Assembly (NCBI GenBank): GCA_964503475.1 | Contig: CAZCZU010000031.1 | Coordinates: 1 to 32,397 of the forward strand | Length of the DNA stretch: 32,397 nucleotides | From: CAZCZU01 sp964503475 | GTDB taxonomy: Bacteria > Pseudomonadota > Zetaproteobacteria > Mariprofundales > Mariprofundaceae | Direction of reading: 5' to 3' | Part shown: positions 7,705 to 16,996 of the stretch, one piece after another | Layout of the letters: every line of letters begins with the position of its first letter | Position numbering within the stretch: position 1 is the stretch's first letter | Made by a program: the position numbers and the translations under genes | The notes under the pieces: generated by a model | The model's database searches: none | Told to the model about the DNA's origin: nothing | Seen by the model: only the letters and a program-made list of their open reading frames with translations

Positions 7705-8625
7705 TCAGTCCTTTTTGGTGTCGACCTGTTCGCGATCCACACGACGGAAATCGATGCGCAGCTTCTTGATCCAGCGGCGCAGGTCGGAACGCCAGGACGT
7801 ATCGAGTGGCAGCTTGGGACCGTACCGGTCGATCTCGGCCTGGGTCCACTTTTCATCCAGCTTCAGATGGCTGTGGGTGCAGGCGCGCGGTTCCGGCTGG
7901 CTGTGAAAGGTGAGGCGGGCAAAGTGGTGGTGCAGCGACCACGGCACGATATGGGGCGGTTTCACATCGCCGATCTCGGCGGCGCGTTTGGCGACCGTGA
8001 TATGCAGGTTCCAGTCGGCCGACTCCATCTGCACATCCCACTCGCCGAGCAGCTCCCAGAGCCTGCGCGTGGTGATCAGGGCGGAGCCGTTCAGGCTGGC
8101 AAAGGTATGGGGCCGTGTCGCCTCCACCTCTTTCGCCGCCCATGCCTCGAAACCCTGGCGACCGTAAAGGCTGTCCATCAGCTTCTTGAGCTCCGGCGTG
8201 TCCATTTTCAGGTGACGCTTGCCGCGGCGCAGCCATTTCCAGCGCTGGCCGAACTTGCGCCGCCGGATCGGATCTTCCAGTACCTCGAAGCTGCCAAGGC
8301 CGACGATATCGAGGGCGTTCGCCTCCATCGCCTCGATGGCGTGGGTATCCCAGCCGGGCGCCAGATAGATATCGTTGTTCAGAAAAGCGAAGTATTGGCC
8401 AGTCGCCCGCTCCATGCCCATGTTCTGCGATTCCGGATAGCAGTGGTTCTCCGGGTTACGGATCACGGTGGCGCCGGCAGCTTCGAACAGCTCGGCCGAA
8501 CCATCGGTGGAATGGTTATCGACGATGATCAGCTCATACGGCAGCTCGGTGTTCTTCTGCAGTGACTCGAGGAAGAGCCGGTTGACCGGCAGCTGATTAT
8601 GAATGGCAGTGATAATGCTTAGCAT
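7705..8625 (-). CDS. Glycosyltransferase family 2
   Basis: A 306-residue GT-A fold transferase. The N-terminus is classic: MLSIITAIHNQ, ELIIVDNHSTDG, NPENHCYPESQNMGM, then FLNNDIYLAPGW, where NND takes the place of the metal-binding DxD. The start is put at the ATG at 8625 because it begins the GT2 strand and has AAGGA about 9 nt upstream; a frame running to 8694 has no such support. The C-terminal third is basic (RRWIKKLRIDFRR), consistent with peripheral membrane contact. It probably adds a sugar to the LPS core or O-chain; donor and acceptor are unknown. Confidence 0.85.
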   Translation of the reverse strand: MLSIITAIHNQLPVNRLFLESLQKNTELPYELIIVDNHSTDGSAELFEAAGATVIRNPENHCYPESQNMGMERATGQYFAFLNNDIYLAPGWDTHAIEAMEANALDIVGLGSFEVLEDPIRRRKFGQRWKWLRRGKRHLKMDTPELKKLMDSLYGRQGFEAWAAKEVEATRPHTFASLNGSALITTRRLWELLGEWDVQMESADWNLHITVAKRAAEIGDVKPPHIVPWSLHHHFARLTFHSQPEPRACTHSHLKLDEKWTQAEIDRYGPKLPLDTSWRSDLRRWIKKLRIDFRRVDREQVDTKKD

Positions 8626-8710
8626 GCTGGGAGTCCTTTGAATGGCCGGGCATCTTAAACCGTTTCCGGGTTTCGGGATAGCGTCACGGGGCAAGCGAAG
8701 ATCGGAGTTT

Positions 8711-9514
8711 TTACCCCATACCCAAACGGCGTTTGAGCTTGTTCAGGCGTCGACGCCAGGGGCGACTCTGCCGCATGAGTTGTTGCCGGAGCCTGGAGTG
8801 CGACAAGGCCATCTGGGTACAGGTGGTCGACAGCCATTGTGTCCGGAACAGGTGCCGGTATTTCTCTTCAAACCACCTTGCCTGTCGCCAGAATACCTGA
8901 TCGAGGGTGCCGCCGCTGTGGTGGCGCAGGTAAAAGTCGATCACATAGGTGGTCATGCCGCGCATGCGGGCATGCAGGCAGATATCGGCGCCATATAGGT
9001 GGTAACCGGGCAGATCCAGCGAGAAACCGAGCAGCGCACTTTTCTTCAGGACCATGAAGTTCTCGTCGATGCTGTCGACGGCGGCCGGAAGGGTGCCCAT
9101 CTGCAGTTCGTTCTTTTCATGGTCGGAGATGTGCATGATCAGTTCGTTGTAGCCACGGGCGCCACTGTTGCCGGCCAGGGCCCAGTTGCTGTCCAGTTTT
9201 TCCAGCTCCTCCAGTCGCGCCAGTAAAACGTCATAACCGTCTTCCAGCAGTTCGATATCCTGATGGCAGAGCAGAAGGTAGCGGCCACGCGATGCGTTGA
9301 TCATCCGGTTCAATCCGACGGCGGCAGAGCAGCTGTTGCCGGACGAGTTGTCGATGTAGAGGTATTCGACCTGTTCCCCTACGAAGCCGTATTTTTCGAA
9401 CGAGGTGAGCATGCGGTCGTATTGCTCCGGCCGGGTCATCAGCGTGCAGATGCTGAATAGCGGCTGCTCCCGGACAGGTTCATCTGCGAGGCTGATTTCA
9501 CGTGGTTCAATCAT
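8711..9514 (-). CDS. Glycosyltransferase-like protein (GT-A fold)
   Basis: A 267-residue GT2-like protein. FSICTLMTRPEQYDRML, EYLYIDNSSGN and LNRMINASRGRYLLLCHQDIELLEDG follow the GT2 order of strand one, nucleotide-binding loop and pre-DxD helix. The acidic motif reads CHQDIE instead of DxD, as seen in some GT2 subfamilies. GYHLYGADICLHARMRG in the second half fits the acceptor-side region. The last 40 residues are strongly basic (RRRLNKLKRR), suggesting attachment to the inner face of the membrane. It lies between a methyltransferase and another GT2 in the LPS operon; the sugar transferred is unknown. Confidence 0.75.
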   Translation of the reverse strand: MIEPREISLADEPVREQPLFSICTLMTRPEQYDRMLTSFEKYGFVGEQVEYLYIDNSSGNSCSAAVGLNRMINASRGRYLLLCHQDIELLEDGYDVLLARLEELEKLDSNWALAGNSGARGYNELIMHISDHEKNELQMGTLPAAVDSIDENFMVLKKSALLGFSLDLPGYHLYGADICLHARMRGMTTYVIDFYLRHHSGGTLDQVFWRQARWFEEKYRHLFRTQWLSTTCTQMALSHSRLRQQLMRQSRPWRRRLNKLKRRLGMG

Positions 9515-9565
9515 GGCGATTTCTCAGCTCCTTCTCGTCAGGGATGAGTCTATCAAGGGCATGGC

Positions 9566-10636
9566 TCATGCGCCCGGTTTACGGGCCATGACGGTGATGA
9601 ACTCGTTGCGTCGGGGATTGAGCAGGGGCAGGTAGCAGAAAAGCCGCTCCCGCCAGTTCAGTCGCGTCGATGCCGGGGGATTCCCGCCGCTTTTGATGGC
9701 GATCTCCTTGCTGATCCGGAATATGCTTTTGGAGACCTCGCGTCGATAGATCGGCTGTACGGCGGCAAAGCCGATTCTTTCCAGCAGTGCCTGCATGGAC
9801 GGTCCGGTAAAGAGGGTGAGGTGCCTTGGCGCCTCCAGGCCCCGCCAGGAGGGGCCGTACAGTTCCAGACCCAGGCTCTCCGCATTCGGTGTTTCGAGAA
9901 AAAGCGTGCCGCCCGGTTTCAGCAGGTCGAAGGCGGTTTGGAGTACGTGGGCCGGATCATGCACATGCTCGATGACATGGCTCATGGTGATGGCATCAAA
10001 ATGGGCGTGCATCCCTTCTGCCGCATCGATGCCCCCTTCCCGCACCTCGAAGCCGTGCGACCGGGCCTGTTCGACGGCGACCGGATCGAAATCCACCCCC
10101 ATCGCCTGCCAGCCGGCTGTGGCGGCGAGTGCGAGAAAGTCGCCCGAACCGGACCCTACATCGAGCAAGGTGCGTCCGGGCTCGCCCTTGGGCAGGAAAC
10201 GGAAATTGCTGTCGCATGCCTTGCGGCGGCGCGGGAACAGTGCGCCGTAGAGGCGGCCGAGCAGGGGATAGGCCGGTGTGAGCCGGGTGCCGTAGCGGAC
10301 ATTGCTGTATCCGTTCAGCAGCCGTTGGCGGATGCGCCTGATCAGGGATGTCTGTGCCTGATCCGCTTGCCCGGCAGAGGCATGCGTGTAGTAGCTTTCG
10401 TAGGCCTGTTTGATGGTCTCGGGCGTGGGGCGCGGATCCAGATAGGCGGAGCGGCATGCCCGGCAGCGCCAGAGCGTCCAGCGTCCGGGGGCGCAGTCAA
10501 AGGTGTTGTCGAAAAGGTTGTCGAACAGCATCTCGCGCTGCTCAGCCTGACAGACCGGGCAGTGCCCAAGCTGTTCAAGCCCCTCGTTCGGCCACGCCTT
10601 GTCCGCGATATTCGACACATTGACTCCCTGTGACAT
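9566..10636 (-). CDS. Class I SAM methyltransferase with N-terminal zinc ribbon
   Basis: A 356-residue protein. CPVC at about 26 and CRAC at about 58 form a four-cysteine zinc-ribbon-like unit. The Rossmann methyltransferase follows: LLDVGSGSGDFL (motif I), GVDFDP (acidic loop) and MSHVIEHVHDPAHVL with LKPGGTLFLETPN (Methyltransf_23/11 type). The C-terminal part (GPSWRGLEAPRHLTLFTG) recurs in methyltransferases of surface-polysaccharide loci. The likely substrate is a sugar of the core or O-chain, or a nucleotide sugar. It sits in the minus-strand LPS operon, separated by 150 nt from the GT4 gene upstream. Confidence 0.82.
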   Translation of the reverse strand: MSQGVNVSNIADKAWPNEGLEQLGHCPVCQAEQREMLFDNLFDNTFDCAPGRWTLWRCRACRSAYLDPRPTPETIKQAYESYYTHASAGQADQAQTSLIRRIRQRLLNGYSNVRYGTRLTPAYPLLGRLYGALFPRRRKACDSNFRFLPKGEPGRTLLDVGSGSGDFLALAATAGWQAMGVDFDPVAVEQARSHGFEVREGGIDAAEGMHAHFDAITMSHVIEHVHDPAHVLQTAFDLLKPGGTLFLETPNAESLGLELYGPSWRGLEAPRHLTLFTGPSMQALLERIGFAAVQPIYRREVSKSIFRISKEIAIKSGGNPPASTRLNWRERLFCYLPLLNPRRNEFITVMARKPGA

Positions 10637-10786
10637 CCAGTCAGTGGCTTCCGCTGCCTGGCCACGACATCTTCATTCCCGAGGTGTGCGAAGCGGTGTT
10701 TGCCAGCCGCGCAAGATGCGACTTCCCCGTCCATGCAGCTCTCGGCACCACTCTATGAGACAGTGGTGATTTGTCATGTCGCCGTA

Positions 10787-11884
10787 TTACAGCTGCACAA
10801 TCCATGAGACAAGGTCGGTATGCGTCTGCTGAAAGCGGAGCACATGCCGGTGTCGTTCCTGCATCGATGCGGGCGATTCGGTCAGGGATAACAGCTCCAG
10901 CGTGCTGCGGACCAGCGCCTCTTTGTCCCGTGTCGTGTCGGCACTGCGTTCCAGCACATGGCCGAAGGCCGGGCGATCGACAAGCTCGCTGGCCGGTGTC
11001 TGACTGGATGTGATCACCGGCACGCCGGCGGCCAGCGCTTCCGGGACGATATTGCCCCAGGTCTCGAACAGGGATGGCGCCAGCACCACGCGGGCACGGT
11101 TGTAATACGTTTCCGGATCGGTAATCAGCGGTGAAGTGATGACTCCCGGCAGCTGCAGCTGTTCGACCAGGCGCGGCACCTTCCAGCCCTTGCAGACGAT
11201 GTTCAGCGTCAGTTCGGGATGTTTGGCATGGATGGCGGGCCATGCCTTGAGCACCAGGTCCACGCCCTTGCGCTTCGGATCGGAACCGATCAGCAGCACT
11301 TCACGACGTGCATCGAGATCGGCCGGTTGCGGCCGGAAGGTGTCGAGGTCGGTCGGAATGATCACCCGCTCGATATGATCGCCCGGCATGCCGTTGGCCA
11401 TGAAGGCCTCTTTGGCCATCTCACTGTAGACGGCCAGGCGTGCGCCGCGGCGGATGGTGTGGCGTTCGACGAAATTGCCCCACAGGCGCAGTGTCGGCCG
11501 GTTCCAGGTGGGCAGCCCCATCTGTTTGCGTGCCTGCCACCAGATGCGCGGCGGCATGGCGCCGATCTGGATATCGCCGACCGGCATCCATTCGAAGGCG
11601 ACCGAAAGAGCATCGGGATGCTGCACTTTCAGCTCCCGTTCCAGCTTCTCGGCCTGTCGCCATAGCCACCACTGCCCCAGCACCGGCGGGCGTTTGATGG
11701 TCTTCAATCGATGCCAGGTGATATCGGCACCCTCGAACATGGCCGGCACATCCGGATGCAGGAAGGCGACGGCGACATGCAGCTTACGCCCCTGGGCAGC
11801 CAGTGCCTTGAAACACTTGATGGCATCGCGCTCGATCCCGCCGGTGGGGGCGAGGCTGGTCATGATGAAGATCAGCGGGCGCAT
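10787..11884 (-). CDS. Glycosyltransferase family 4
   Basis: A 365-residue GT-B retaining transferase. The N-terminal domain opens RPLIFIMTSLAPTGGIERDA with the usual glycine loop. The C-terminal nucleotide-sugar domain has LLIGSDPKRKGVDLVLKAW and ends with the E-x7-E type motif in SLFETWGNIVPEALAAGVPVI. The start is placed at the ATG at 11884, 25 nt after the preceding gene's stop, because it begins the first beta strand; no clear Shine-Dalgarno is visible, so coupling to the gene ahead is likely. It resembles WaaG-type core transferases in layout, but sugar specificity cannot be assigned. Confidence 0.87.
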   Translation of the reverse strand: MRPLIFIMTSLAPTGGIERDAIKCFKALAAQGRKLHVAVAFLHPDVPAMFEGADITWHRLKTIKRPPVLGQWWLWRQAEKLERELKVQHPDALSVAFEWMPVGDIQIGAMPPRIWWQARKQMGLPTWNRPTLRLWGNFVERHTIRRGARLAVYSEMAKEAFMANGMPGDHIERVIIPTDLDTFRPQPADLDARREVLLIGSDPKRKGVDLVLKAWPAIHAKHPELTLNIVCKGWKVPRLVEQLQLPGVITSPLITDPETYYNRARVVLAPSLFETWGNIVPEALAAGVPVITSSQTPASELVDRPAFGHVLERSADTTRDKEALVRSTLELLSLTESPASMQERHRHVLRFQQTHTDLVSWIVQL

Positions 11885-11909
11885 GCGAGAAAAGGAGCGG
11901 GGAAACCGA

Positions 11910-12629
11910 TCAGATGGTGTCGGCGCCGCGCGTATCCTCGGCGATCTTCTGGTAGAGGGTGATGCGCCGGCGCTTGAACAGCTTCTCGCGCAGCCAGTGG
12001 GCCATCGGGGCATCGAAACGGATACGACGCAGGTTGTGACGATGGGTATCCAGGTAAGAAACGGCGAGATTGACGCCGTATGCCATCGAGTCGTCCAGGC
12101 CGATCAGGCCGCCGATGTTCAGTACGCGGTCGCAGACCAGTACATCGGCCAGCGTGTAGTCGAGGCAGTGGTTGCCGTCGATGAAGGCGAAATCGAAGCG
12201 CTCGCCTGCCTTCTCCAGTTCAGGTACGGCATGGATCGAGAAATCTTCGATGACACGGGTATGGGCATCGAGACCCAGGCGCTTGAGTGTCTGGCGGCCG
12301 GCACCCTGCCAGTCGCTGCTCTGGAACGGATCGATGATGGTGTGGCTGGCAGCCTCGCCGGCATATCCGGCCTGTGCCTTGGCGATGTAGGCCGAGCTGA
12401 TGCCGTTGGCCATGCCGATTTCGAGGATGCGCTGCGGCTGGAACTGTTTGACCAGATAGTAGAGAAAACGGCCATAGCGGGCGTTGACCTGGGCGCGTTG
12501 CGCAATCTCGCTGCCATCTTCGGTGATGGTGGTCGGGGCTGCGGCTACCTCATCGAGATCGGCCGTCTCCTGGCCGTTCTGCCAGCTATCCAGAAATTGG
12601 CGTGTCCACGCCTCGTTCAGTTCCTGCAT
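11910..12629 (-). CDS. Class I SAM methyltransferase (CmcI/Methyltransf_24 type)
   Basis: A 239-residue methyltransferase. Motif I is ILEIGMANGISSAYIA. HTIIDPFQSSDW gives the acidic loop, FAFIDGNHCLDYTLADV carries the family's DGNH metal/substrate motif, and GGLIGLDDSMAYGV follows. Enzymes of this type O-methylate sugars or small molecules. GGAGAG lies about 6 nt before the ATG at 12629. It is flanked by a GT4 and a WaaE-like GT2 in the LPS operon, so methylation of a core or O-chain sugar is the likely job. Confidence 0.82.
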   Translation of the reverse strand: MQELNEAWTRQFLDSWQNGQETADLDEVAAAPTTITEDGSEIAQRAQVNARYGRFLYYLVKQFQPQRILEIGMANGISSAYIAKAQAGYAGEAASHTIIDPFQSSDWQGAGRQTLKRLGLDAHTRVIEDFSIHAVPELEKAGERFDFAFIDGNHCLDYTLADVLVCDRVLNIGGLIGLDDSMAYGVNLAVSYLDTHRHNLRRIRFDAPMAHWLREKLFKRRRITLYQKIAEDTRGADTI

Positions 12630-12704
12630 ATCACTCTCCGTTGCGGATAAGAAGCGGCATGATGCCGGTCATCGGATTTGAAAGCCACCATTGGCCGGCC
12701 GCTG

Positions 12705-13481
12705 TTACGCCTTTGGCGGCGGCCGCTCCCACCCTTCGCGTTTCCAGGCGTGTTTGGCATGACGGTAGAAGGTGCCCTGGAAGTTGCTCAGGGCGATGAC
12801 AAAACCGGCTCCGCCATCGAGGAAACCGCGCTTGAGGATATAGATGCGGATAAAGGCCCAGAGGCCGCGCAGGAAGGCCTTGCCGATGCCGTAGGACTTA
12901 CCCTGGCTGGCCAGCTTCTCCGCCCCCAGTTCCGAGTAGCTGTCGATCTTGCGGATCACATCCGAGAGCGAGGCAAAGGAGAAGTGCAGCACGTCGCCCT
13001 TCAGATAACCGATGCTGCCCGTGACATCCCAGCCTTCGTGTACCACATCGTCATCGCGGTAGCGCATGCTCCCCTTTCTGAACAGCTTGGGCTGGCAGTA
13101 GTCCGGGTACCAGTCCCCGTGCATGATCCAGCGGCCCATGAACCAGTTGCGGCGCGCAATCCAGTAGGCATCGTCCGCATCGTCTTTTTCGATGGCAGCA
13201 CGAATCGCATCGCGCAGCTCTGCGGTGCAGCGCTCGTCGGCATCGATGCTGAGAATCCACTCATGCGTGCACTGATCGATGCCGAAATTGCGCAGCCTGC
13301 CGAAGCCTTCGAATGTGTGCGGTACGATGCGGTCGGTATAGCGGCGGGCGATGTCGATGGTGGCATCGGTGCAGCCGGTATCGATGATGACGATCTCATC
13401 CGCCCAGGCGACACTCTCAAGGGCCGCTTCGATCTTCGCCTCCTCGTTGAGGACGGGGATATAGACGGAAACCTTAGCCAT
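12705..13481 (-). CDS. WaaE/KdtX-like glycosyltransferase family 2
   Basis: A 258-residue GT2 enzyme of the WaaE type, which in enterobacteria adds glucose to heptose I of the core. Visible features are VSVYIPVLNEEAKIEAALES, DEIVIIDTGCTDATIDIARRY, GFGRLRNFGID and the metal site SIDADERCTAEL. A middle RRNWFMGRWIMHGDWYPD segment and KLFRKG are family hallmarks. The start is the ATG at 13481, overlapping the stop of the upstream glycosyltransferase by 8 nt; a longer frame to 13547 lies wholly inside that gene. The exact sugar linkage is inferred from the family only. Confidence 0.84.
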   Translation of the reverse strand: MAKVSVYIPVLNEEAKIEAALESVAWADEIVIIDTGCTDATIDIARRYTDRIVPHTFEGFGRLRNFGIDQCTHEWILSIDADERCTAELRDAIRAAIEKDDADDAYWIARRNWFMGRWIMHGDWYPDYCQPKLFRKGSMRYRDDDVVHEGWDVTGSIGYLKGDVLHFSFASLSDVIRKIDSYSELGAEKLASQGKSYGIGKAFLRGLWAFIRIYILKRGFLDGGAGFVIALSNFQGTFYRHAKHAWKREGWERPPPKA

Positions 13482-14292
13482 CCAATTCCTCGATGCCGCG
13501 CAGGGCACGGGTACGTTTTTCAGCGATGCACGCTTCAAGCAGGGCATCGTTGCGGTTCAGTCCGTCGCGTTTGGCTTCATGGTGCCAGATGTGCAGCAGC
13601 GGCATGCCACGCAGGTTACGCCTGCTGATGCCGGCATGGAACAGGCGGGCGGCCATGTCCGAATCCTCGCGCCCCCAGCCCTCGTAGGTCTCATCGAAGC
13701 CGTTGGCGGCCATCAGATCATCGCGCCAGAAGGAGAGGTGGCAGCCGCGCAGCCCTTTCAGCTTCGTCGTCGGTTTGGTGGCCAGGACCGGTAGCAGCAG
13801 CGGCAGGGCGCGGTTGATCTCGCCCTTGATGCGGCGCTTCAGCAGCGAGGCCATCGATTCCGAACCGATCGGCCATGGGTGCTCGAGAAGTTCGGCCGAA
13901 AAGGATTCGGAGAGCAGCAGCCGCTCGCCGTTCAGGAAACAGCCCGGGGAGGCCAGCCTGCGATGGGCGGCCACCATGCCGGGCAGCGGGATGCAGTCGC
14001 CGTCGGTGATAATCAGGTAGGGGTGACTGGCCTCGCGGATGGCCAGGTTGCGCACCCGCGAGAGGCGGAAGCCGGCATCCTCCTGCCAGACGTGGTGCAG
14101 CGGCACCGGAAAATCACGCCCTGTCGTTGCCACCAGTTCGGCGGTCTCTGCTTTCGAACCATCATCGGCGATATAGATGGCGAAGTTCGTATCGCTCTGC
14201 CGGCGCCACCCCTCCAGTACCAGCGCCAGTTCGGCCGGTTTGTTGTAGGTGGAGATGATGACACCGACGCTGGCCGGGGGTGTCGTGCTCAT
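13474..14292 (-). CDS. Glycosyltransferase family 2 with galactosyltransferase-type C-terminus
   Basis: A 272-residue enzyme. GVIISTYNKPAELALVLEGW, YIADDGSKAETAELV and ITDGDCIPLPGM give the GT-A domain with the metal-binding DGD. LKGLRGCHLSFWRDDL followed by GFDETYEGWGREDSDMAARL matches the Glyco_transf_7C domain that sets acceptor/donor binding in galactosyl- and chondroitin-type transferases. Its ATG overlaps the galE stop as ATGA. Direct coupling to the UDP-galactose epimerase makes galactose or GalNAc a reasonable guess for the donor. Confidence 0.85.
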   Translation of the reverse strand: MSTTPPASVGVIISTYNKPAELALVLEGWRRQSDTNFAIYIADDGSKAETAELVATTGRDFPVPLHHVWQEDAGFRLSRVRNLAIREASHPYLIITDGDCIPLPGMVAAHRRLASPGCFLNGERLLLSESFSAELLEHPWPIGSESMASLLKRRIKGEINRALPLLLPVLATKPTTKLKGLRGCHLSFWRDDLMAANGFDETYEGWGREDSDMAARLFHAGISRRNLRGMPLLHIWHHEAKRDGLNRNDALLEACIAEKRTRALRGIEELDG

Positions 14293-15278
14293 GCTTCCAC
14301 TTCTGCCTGCATCGCCTGCCAGGCGGATGCGACCATCGCCTCAAGATCACGACTGGCCGCCTCGCTGCCGGCCCACTGCCGCCAGGCGGTGGTATCGGCC
14401 CGAAGCTCCGGCGGATCACCGGCCCGGGCCGGATGGGTCACGACATGGATCGGCAGGCCGGTGATGGCCTGGGCCGTATCGAGTACCTCGCGCACCGAGT
14501 AGCCGCGGCCACTGCCGAGGTTGAAGGCGAGAAAACCCTCCGCCTCATCCTTGCAAAGGCGCTCGCCGGCCAACAGGTGTGCTGCGACCAGGTCCTGCAC
14601 ATGGATGTAGTCGCGGATGGCGGTGCCGTCCGGGGTCGGGTGTGCGGTGCCGAACAGGTTGAACGGGGTATCGCTGCCGGCGGCCAGCAGCAGGTTGGGG
14701 ACCAGGTGGGTCTCCGGCTCGTGTCGCTCCTGCAGGTGCGGATCATCGCCGCAGCCGGCTACATTGAAGTAGCGCAGGGCCACGGCATCGATTTCGCGTT
14801 GCTGGCAGGCCGCCTCGATCAGCTCTTCGCAGATCAGCTTGCTCTCCCCGTAGGGCGACAGCGGTTGCACGGCGTGCGATTCCTTCATCGGCACCTGCTC
14901 AGCCGTGCCATAAATGGCACAGGAGGAGGAGTGGACCAGTTTGCGGCAGTCGGCCGCCTGCATCGCCTGCAACAGGTGCAGGGTCGATTGCACATTGTGC
15001 GCAAGATAGCGCCACGGCTGTTCCATCGATTCGCCGACCAGCGACAGGGCGGCAAAATGGAAGACGATGGCAGGCCTCACCTCCTGCAGGCATTGGCGGG
15101 TCGCCTCCGGATGGCAGAGATCGATCTGGCGCAGGCTGGCGCGCTCATCGACGGCATCACGGTGGCCGGTGGAGAGGTTGTCGATGACGGTCACTTCAAA
15201 GCCGGCCTCAATCAGCAGCCGCACCATGTGGCCGCCGATAAAGCCGGCTCCTCCGGTGACAACGGCGCGTGGCTTCAT
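14289..15278 (-). CDS. galE: UDP-glucose 4-epimerase
   Basis: A 329-residue short-chain dehydrogenase/reductase. The N-terminal VVTGGAGFIGGHMVRLL is the NAD-binding GxxGxxG loop, followed by VIDNLSTGHRDAV. The catalytic Ser region SSSCAIYG, the YxxxK pair YGESK and ALRYFNVAG with DGTAIRDYIHVQDL are all typical of GalE. It interconverts UDP-glucose and UDP-galactose in the cytoplasm. The start is fixed by an ATGA overlap with the carbamoyltransferase upstream, and the end by another ATGA with the glycosyltransferase downstream. A longer frame to 15677 is a shadow of the carbamoyltransferase. Confidence 0.93.
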   Translation of the reverse strand: MKPRAVVTGGAGFIGGHMVRLLIEAGFEVTVIDNLSTGHRDAVDERASLRQIDLCHPEATRQCLQEVRPAIVFHFAALSLVGESMEQPWRYLAHNVQSTLHLLQAMQAADCRKLVHSSSCAIYGTAEQVPMKESHAVQPLSPYGESKLICEELIEAACQQREIDAVALRYFNVAGCGDDPHLQERHEPETHLVPNLLLAAGSDTPFNLFGTAHPTPDGTAIRDYIHVQDLVAAHLLAGERLCKDEAEGFLAFNLGSGRGYSVREVLDTAQAITGLPIHVVTHPARAGDPPELRADTTAWRQWAGSEAASRDLEAMVASAWQAMQAEVEA

Positions 15279-16996
15279 TTCACCACGAGGAATGGCCCCA
15301 GAATCAGGGCATCGAGCTTGGCATCGAGGAAGGCGCGCACGGCATCGGATGCGGTGCAGACAATCGGCTCCTCGTGCATGTTGAAGCTGGTGTTGATGAC
15401 GCTGGGGACACCGGTGAGCCTGCGGTACTCCTCGATAATATCGTAGTAGCCGGGGTTGTCCGCGCGGCGAATTACCTGCGGCCGGGCCGTGCCGTCGACA
15501 TGGATGGCGGCCGGGATGTTCTTCTTCGCCGTCTCGGAACCATCGTAGGTGATGGTCATGAAGCGGGCCGTCACCTGTGCCGGTGTCCACTCCGGGAAGT
15601 ATTCGGCCGTGTGCTCTTCGAGGATGACCGGCGCGAAGGGCATGAACTCGGTGCGCTGGAAACGGTCGTTGAGCCACTTGTTAATCTCGGGATCGGAGCA
15701 GGCGGCCATCACGGTACGGTTGCCCAGTGCCCGGGGACCATACTCCATGCCGCCGTCGGCACGGGCCACGACCGCACCATCGGCCAGCAGCCTCGCCACT
15801 TCGGCGGCGAGATGCTCCGGCCGGCTGTAGTCGAGATTCGCCGCTTTCAGGGCCGCTTCGGCCTCGGCATCGCTGATCTTCTGGCCAAGGTAGCAGGTAT
15901 CGATGAACTGCGGGGCTGCGTGCTCCGGATTCAGGCGGGCATGCTCGACCAGGGCCGCGCCGGCCGCCAGGCCGCCGTCGCCCATGTTGGGGTAGACGTA
16001 GATGTTCGCAACGCCGTCCAAGGCCAGGATGCGCTGGTTCAGCTTCACATTGGCGAACACACCGCCGGCCAGCGACAGGTGGGAGCAACCAAACTGTGCC
16101 ACCTGATCGGCTACGAAGCGGGTGACCACCATCTCGGTAATCTCCTGGATGCCGGCGGCGATCTCCTCGCGCGTCAGCCCTTCGGTCAGCTCCTTGTAAA
16201 TGGTGTCCGCGCCTTCGCGCAGGGCGCAGAAGCTGAGCTGCATCAGATCGGCATCGAAGAGGTTGTCCCAGTCGCCCATGTTCATGTGGGCCAGCAGGCG
16301 CTCGACCAGTTTGCTGCCGTCGCCGAAGGAGGCCAGGCCGACGATCTTGCCTTCGTGCTGCAGCGGCTTGAAGCCGAGATGATAGGTGAACGAGGTGTAG
16401 AGCAGGCCGATGGAGTGCATGAAGGGGATGCTCCCCTTGCGTTCGATCCTGCCGCCTTCGCCGATCCAGACCGAGCCGCACTCACCATCGCCGAAGCCGT
16501 CGACGGTGATCACCAGCGTGCGCTCATCCGGCCACGGCTGGGTGTAGTAGGCGCCGGCAGCGTGGGCGGCGTGGTGGTTGACCTCGGAACGGGGCAGATG
16601 GCTCAGTGCATCCGGCACCGTACGCGGGCGGAAGCTTTCGACGATGTTGCGAATGATCAGGTCGCGTTTGCGCGAGGTGAGAAAATGACGGAACTCCGGA
16701 CGCGGGTTGTGGGCCAGGGCGTAGTCGTAGTTTTGGCGCATGGCCGTCTTGAAATGGCGACGCGACTCCTGGGCCAGGGCGACGTGGTCGATATCGGTCG
16801 GCTGAAGACCGGCAATCTCCAGTACCGCCTCGATGGCGCCGAAGGGATAATCCTTGTCGTTCTTGATGCGGCTGACCCGCTCCTCGTCGACGGCAGCGAT
16901 CAGTTTGCCGTCGCGCACGATGGCAGCACCGGAGTTGTGGGTGATGCCCTTGGTGGGGTATTTGGCCGAATAGCCGTTGATGCCGAGAACGATCAA
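15275..16996 (-). CDS. NodU/TobZ-type carbamoyltransferase (copy 1)
   Basis: About 573 residues. This family makes carbamoyl-adenylate from carbamoyl phosphate and ATP in a C-terminal YrdC-like domain and moves the carbamoyl to a hydroxyl in an N-terminal Kae1-like domain. The Kae1-like part has GINGYSA, DEERVSRIKND and the metal-binding HHAAHA. AGGVFANVKLNQ and NMGDGG follow, and the YrdC-like part carries MEYGPRALGNR, FMPFAP, HVDGTARPQ and INTSFNMHEEP. I place the start at TTG (16996): it has GGAG about 9 nt upstream, overlaps the previous stop as TTGA, and begins at the same point as the two paralogues. An ATG at 17032 lies inside the upstream gene. The likely role is to carbamoylate an LPS sugar, as WapO does for heptose in Pseudomonas aeruginosa. 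Confidence 0.88.
   Translation of the reverse strand: MIVLGINGYSAKYPTKGITHNSGAAIVRDGKLIAAVDEERVSRIKNDKDYPFGAIEAVLEIAGLQPTDIDHVALAQESRRHFKTAMRQNYDYALAHNPRPEFRHFLTSRKRDLIIRNIVESFRPRTVPDALSHLPRSEVNHHAAHAAGAYYTQPWPDERTLVITVDGFGDGECGSVWIGEGGRIERKGSIPFMHSIGLLYTSFTYHLGFKPLQHEGKIVGLASFGDGSKLVERLLAHMNMGDWDNLFDADLMQLSFCALREGADTIYKELTEGLTREEIAAGIQEITEMVVTRFVADQVAQFGCSHLSLAGGVFANVKLNQRILALDGVANIYVYPNMGDGGLAAGAALVEHARLNPEHAAPQFIDTCYLGQKISDAEAEAALKAANLDYSRPEHLAAEVARLLADGAVVARADGGMEYGPRALGNRTVMAACSDPEINKWLNDRFQRTEFMPFAPVILEEHTAEYFPEWTPAQVTARFMTITYDGSETAKKNIPAAIHVDGTARPQVIRRADNPGYYDIIEEYRRLTGVPSVINTSFNMHEEPIVCTASDAVRAFLDAKLDALILGPFLVVK

Noticed and set aside
6823..8565. A 580-codon open frame on the plus strand antisense to the O-antigen ligase and a GT2 gene
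   Set aside because: It has no recognisable domain, is rich in Gly/Gln/His typical of antisense high-GC frames, and lies opposite two convincing genes.
10637..10786. A possible small gene in the 150-nt gap between a methyltransferase and the GT4
   Set aside because: Frames there either run into neighbours or are very short, with no ribosome binding site or recognisable motif.
14289..15677. A 462-codon version of GalE
   Set aside because: The first 133 codons lie inside the carbamoyltransferase and show no dehydrogenase sequence; the ATGA at 15275-15278 gives a normal-length GalE.
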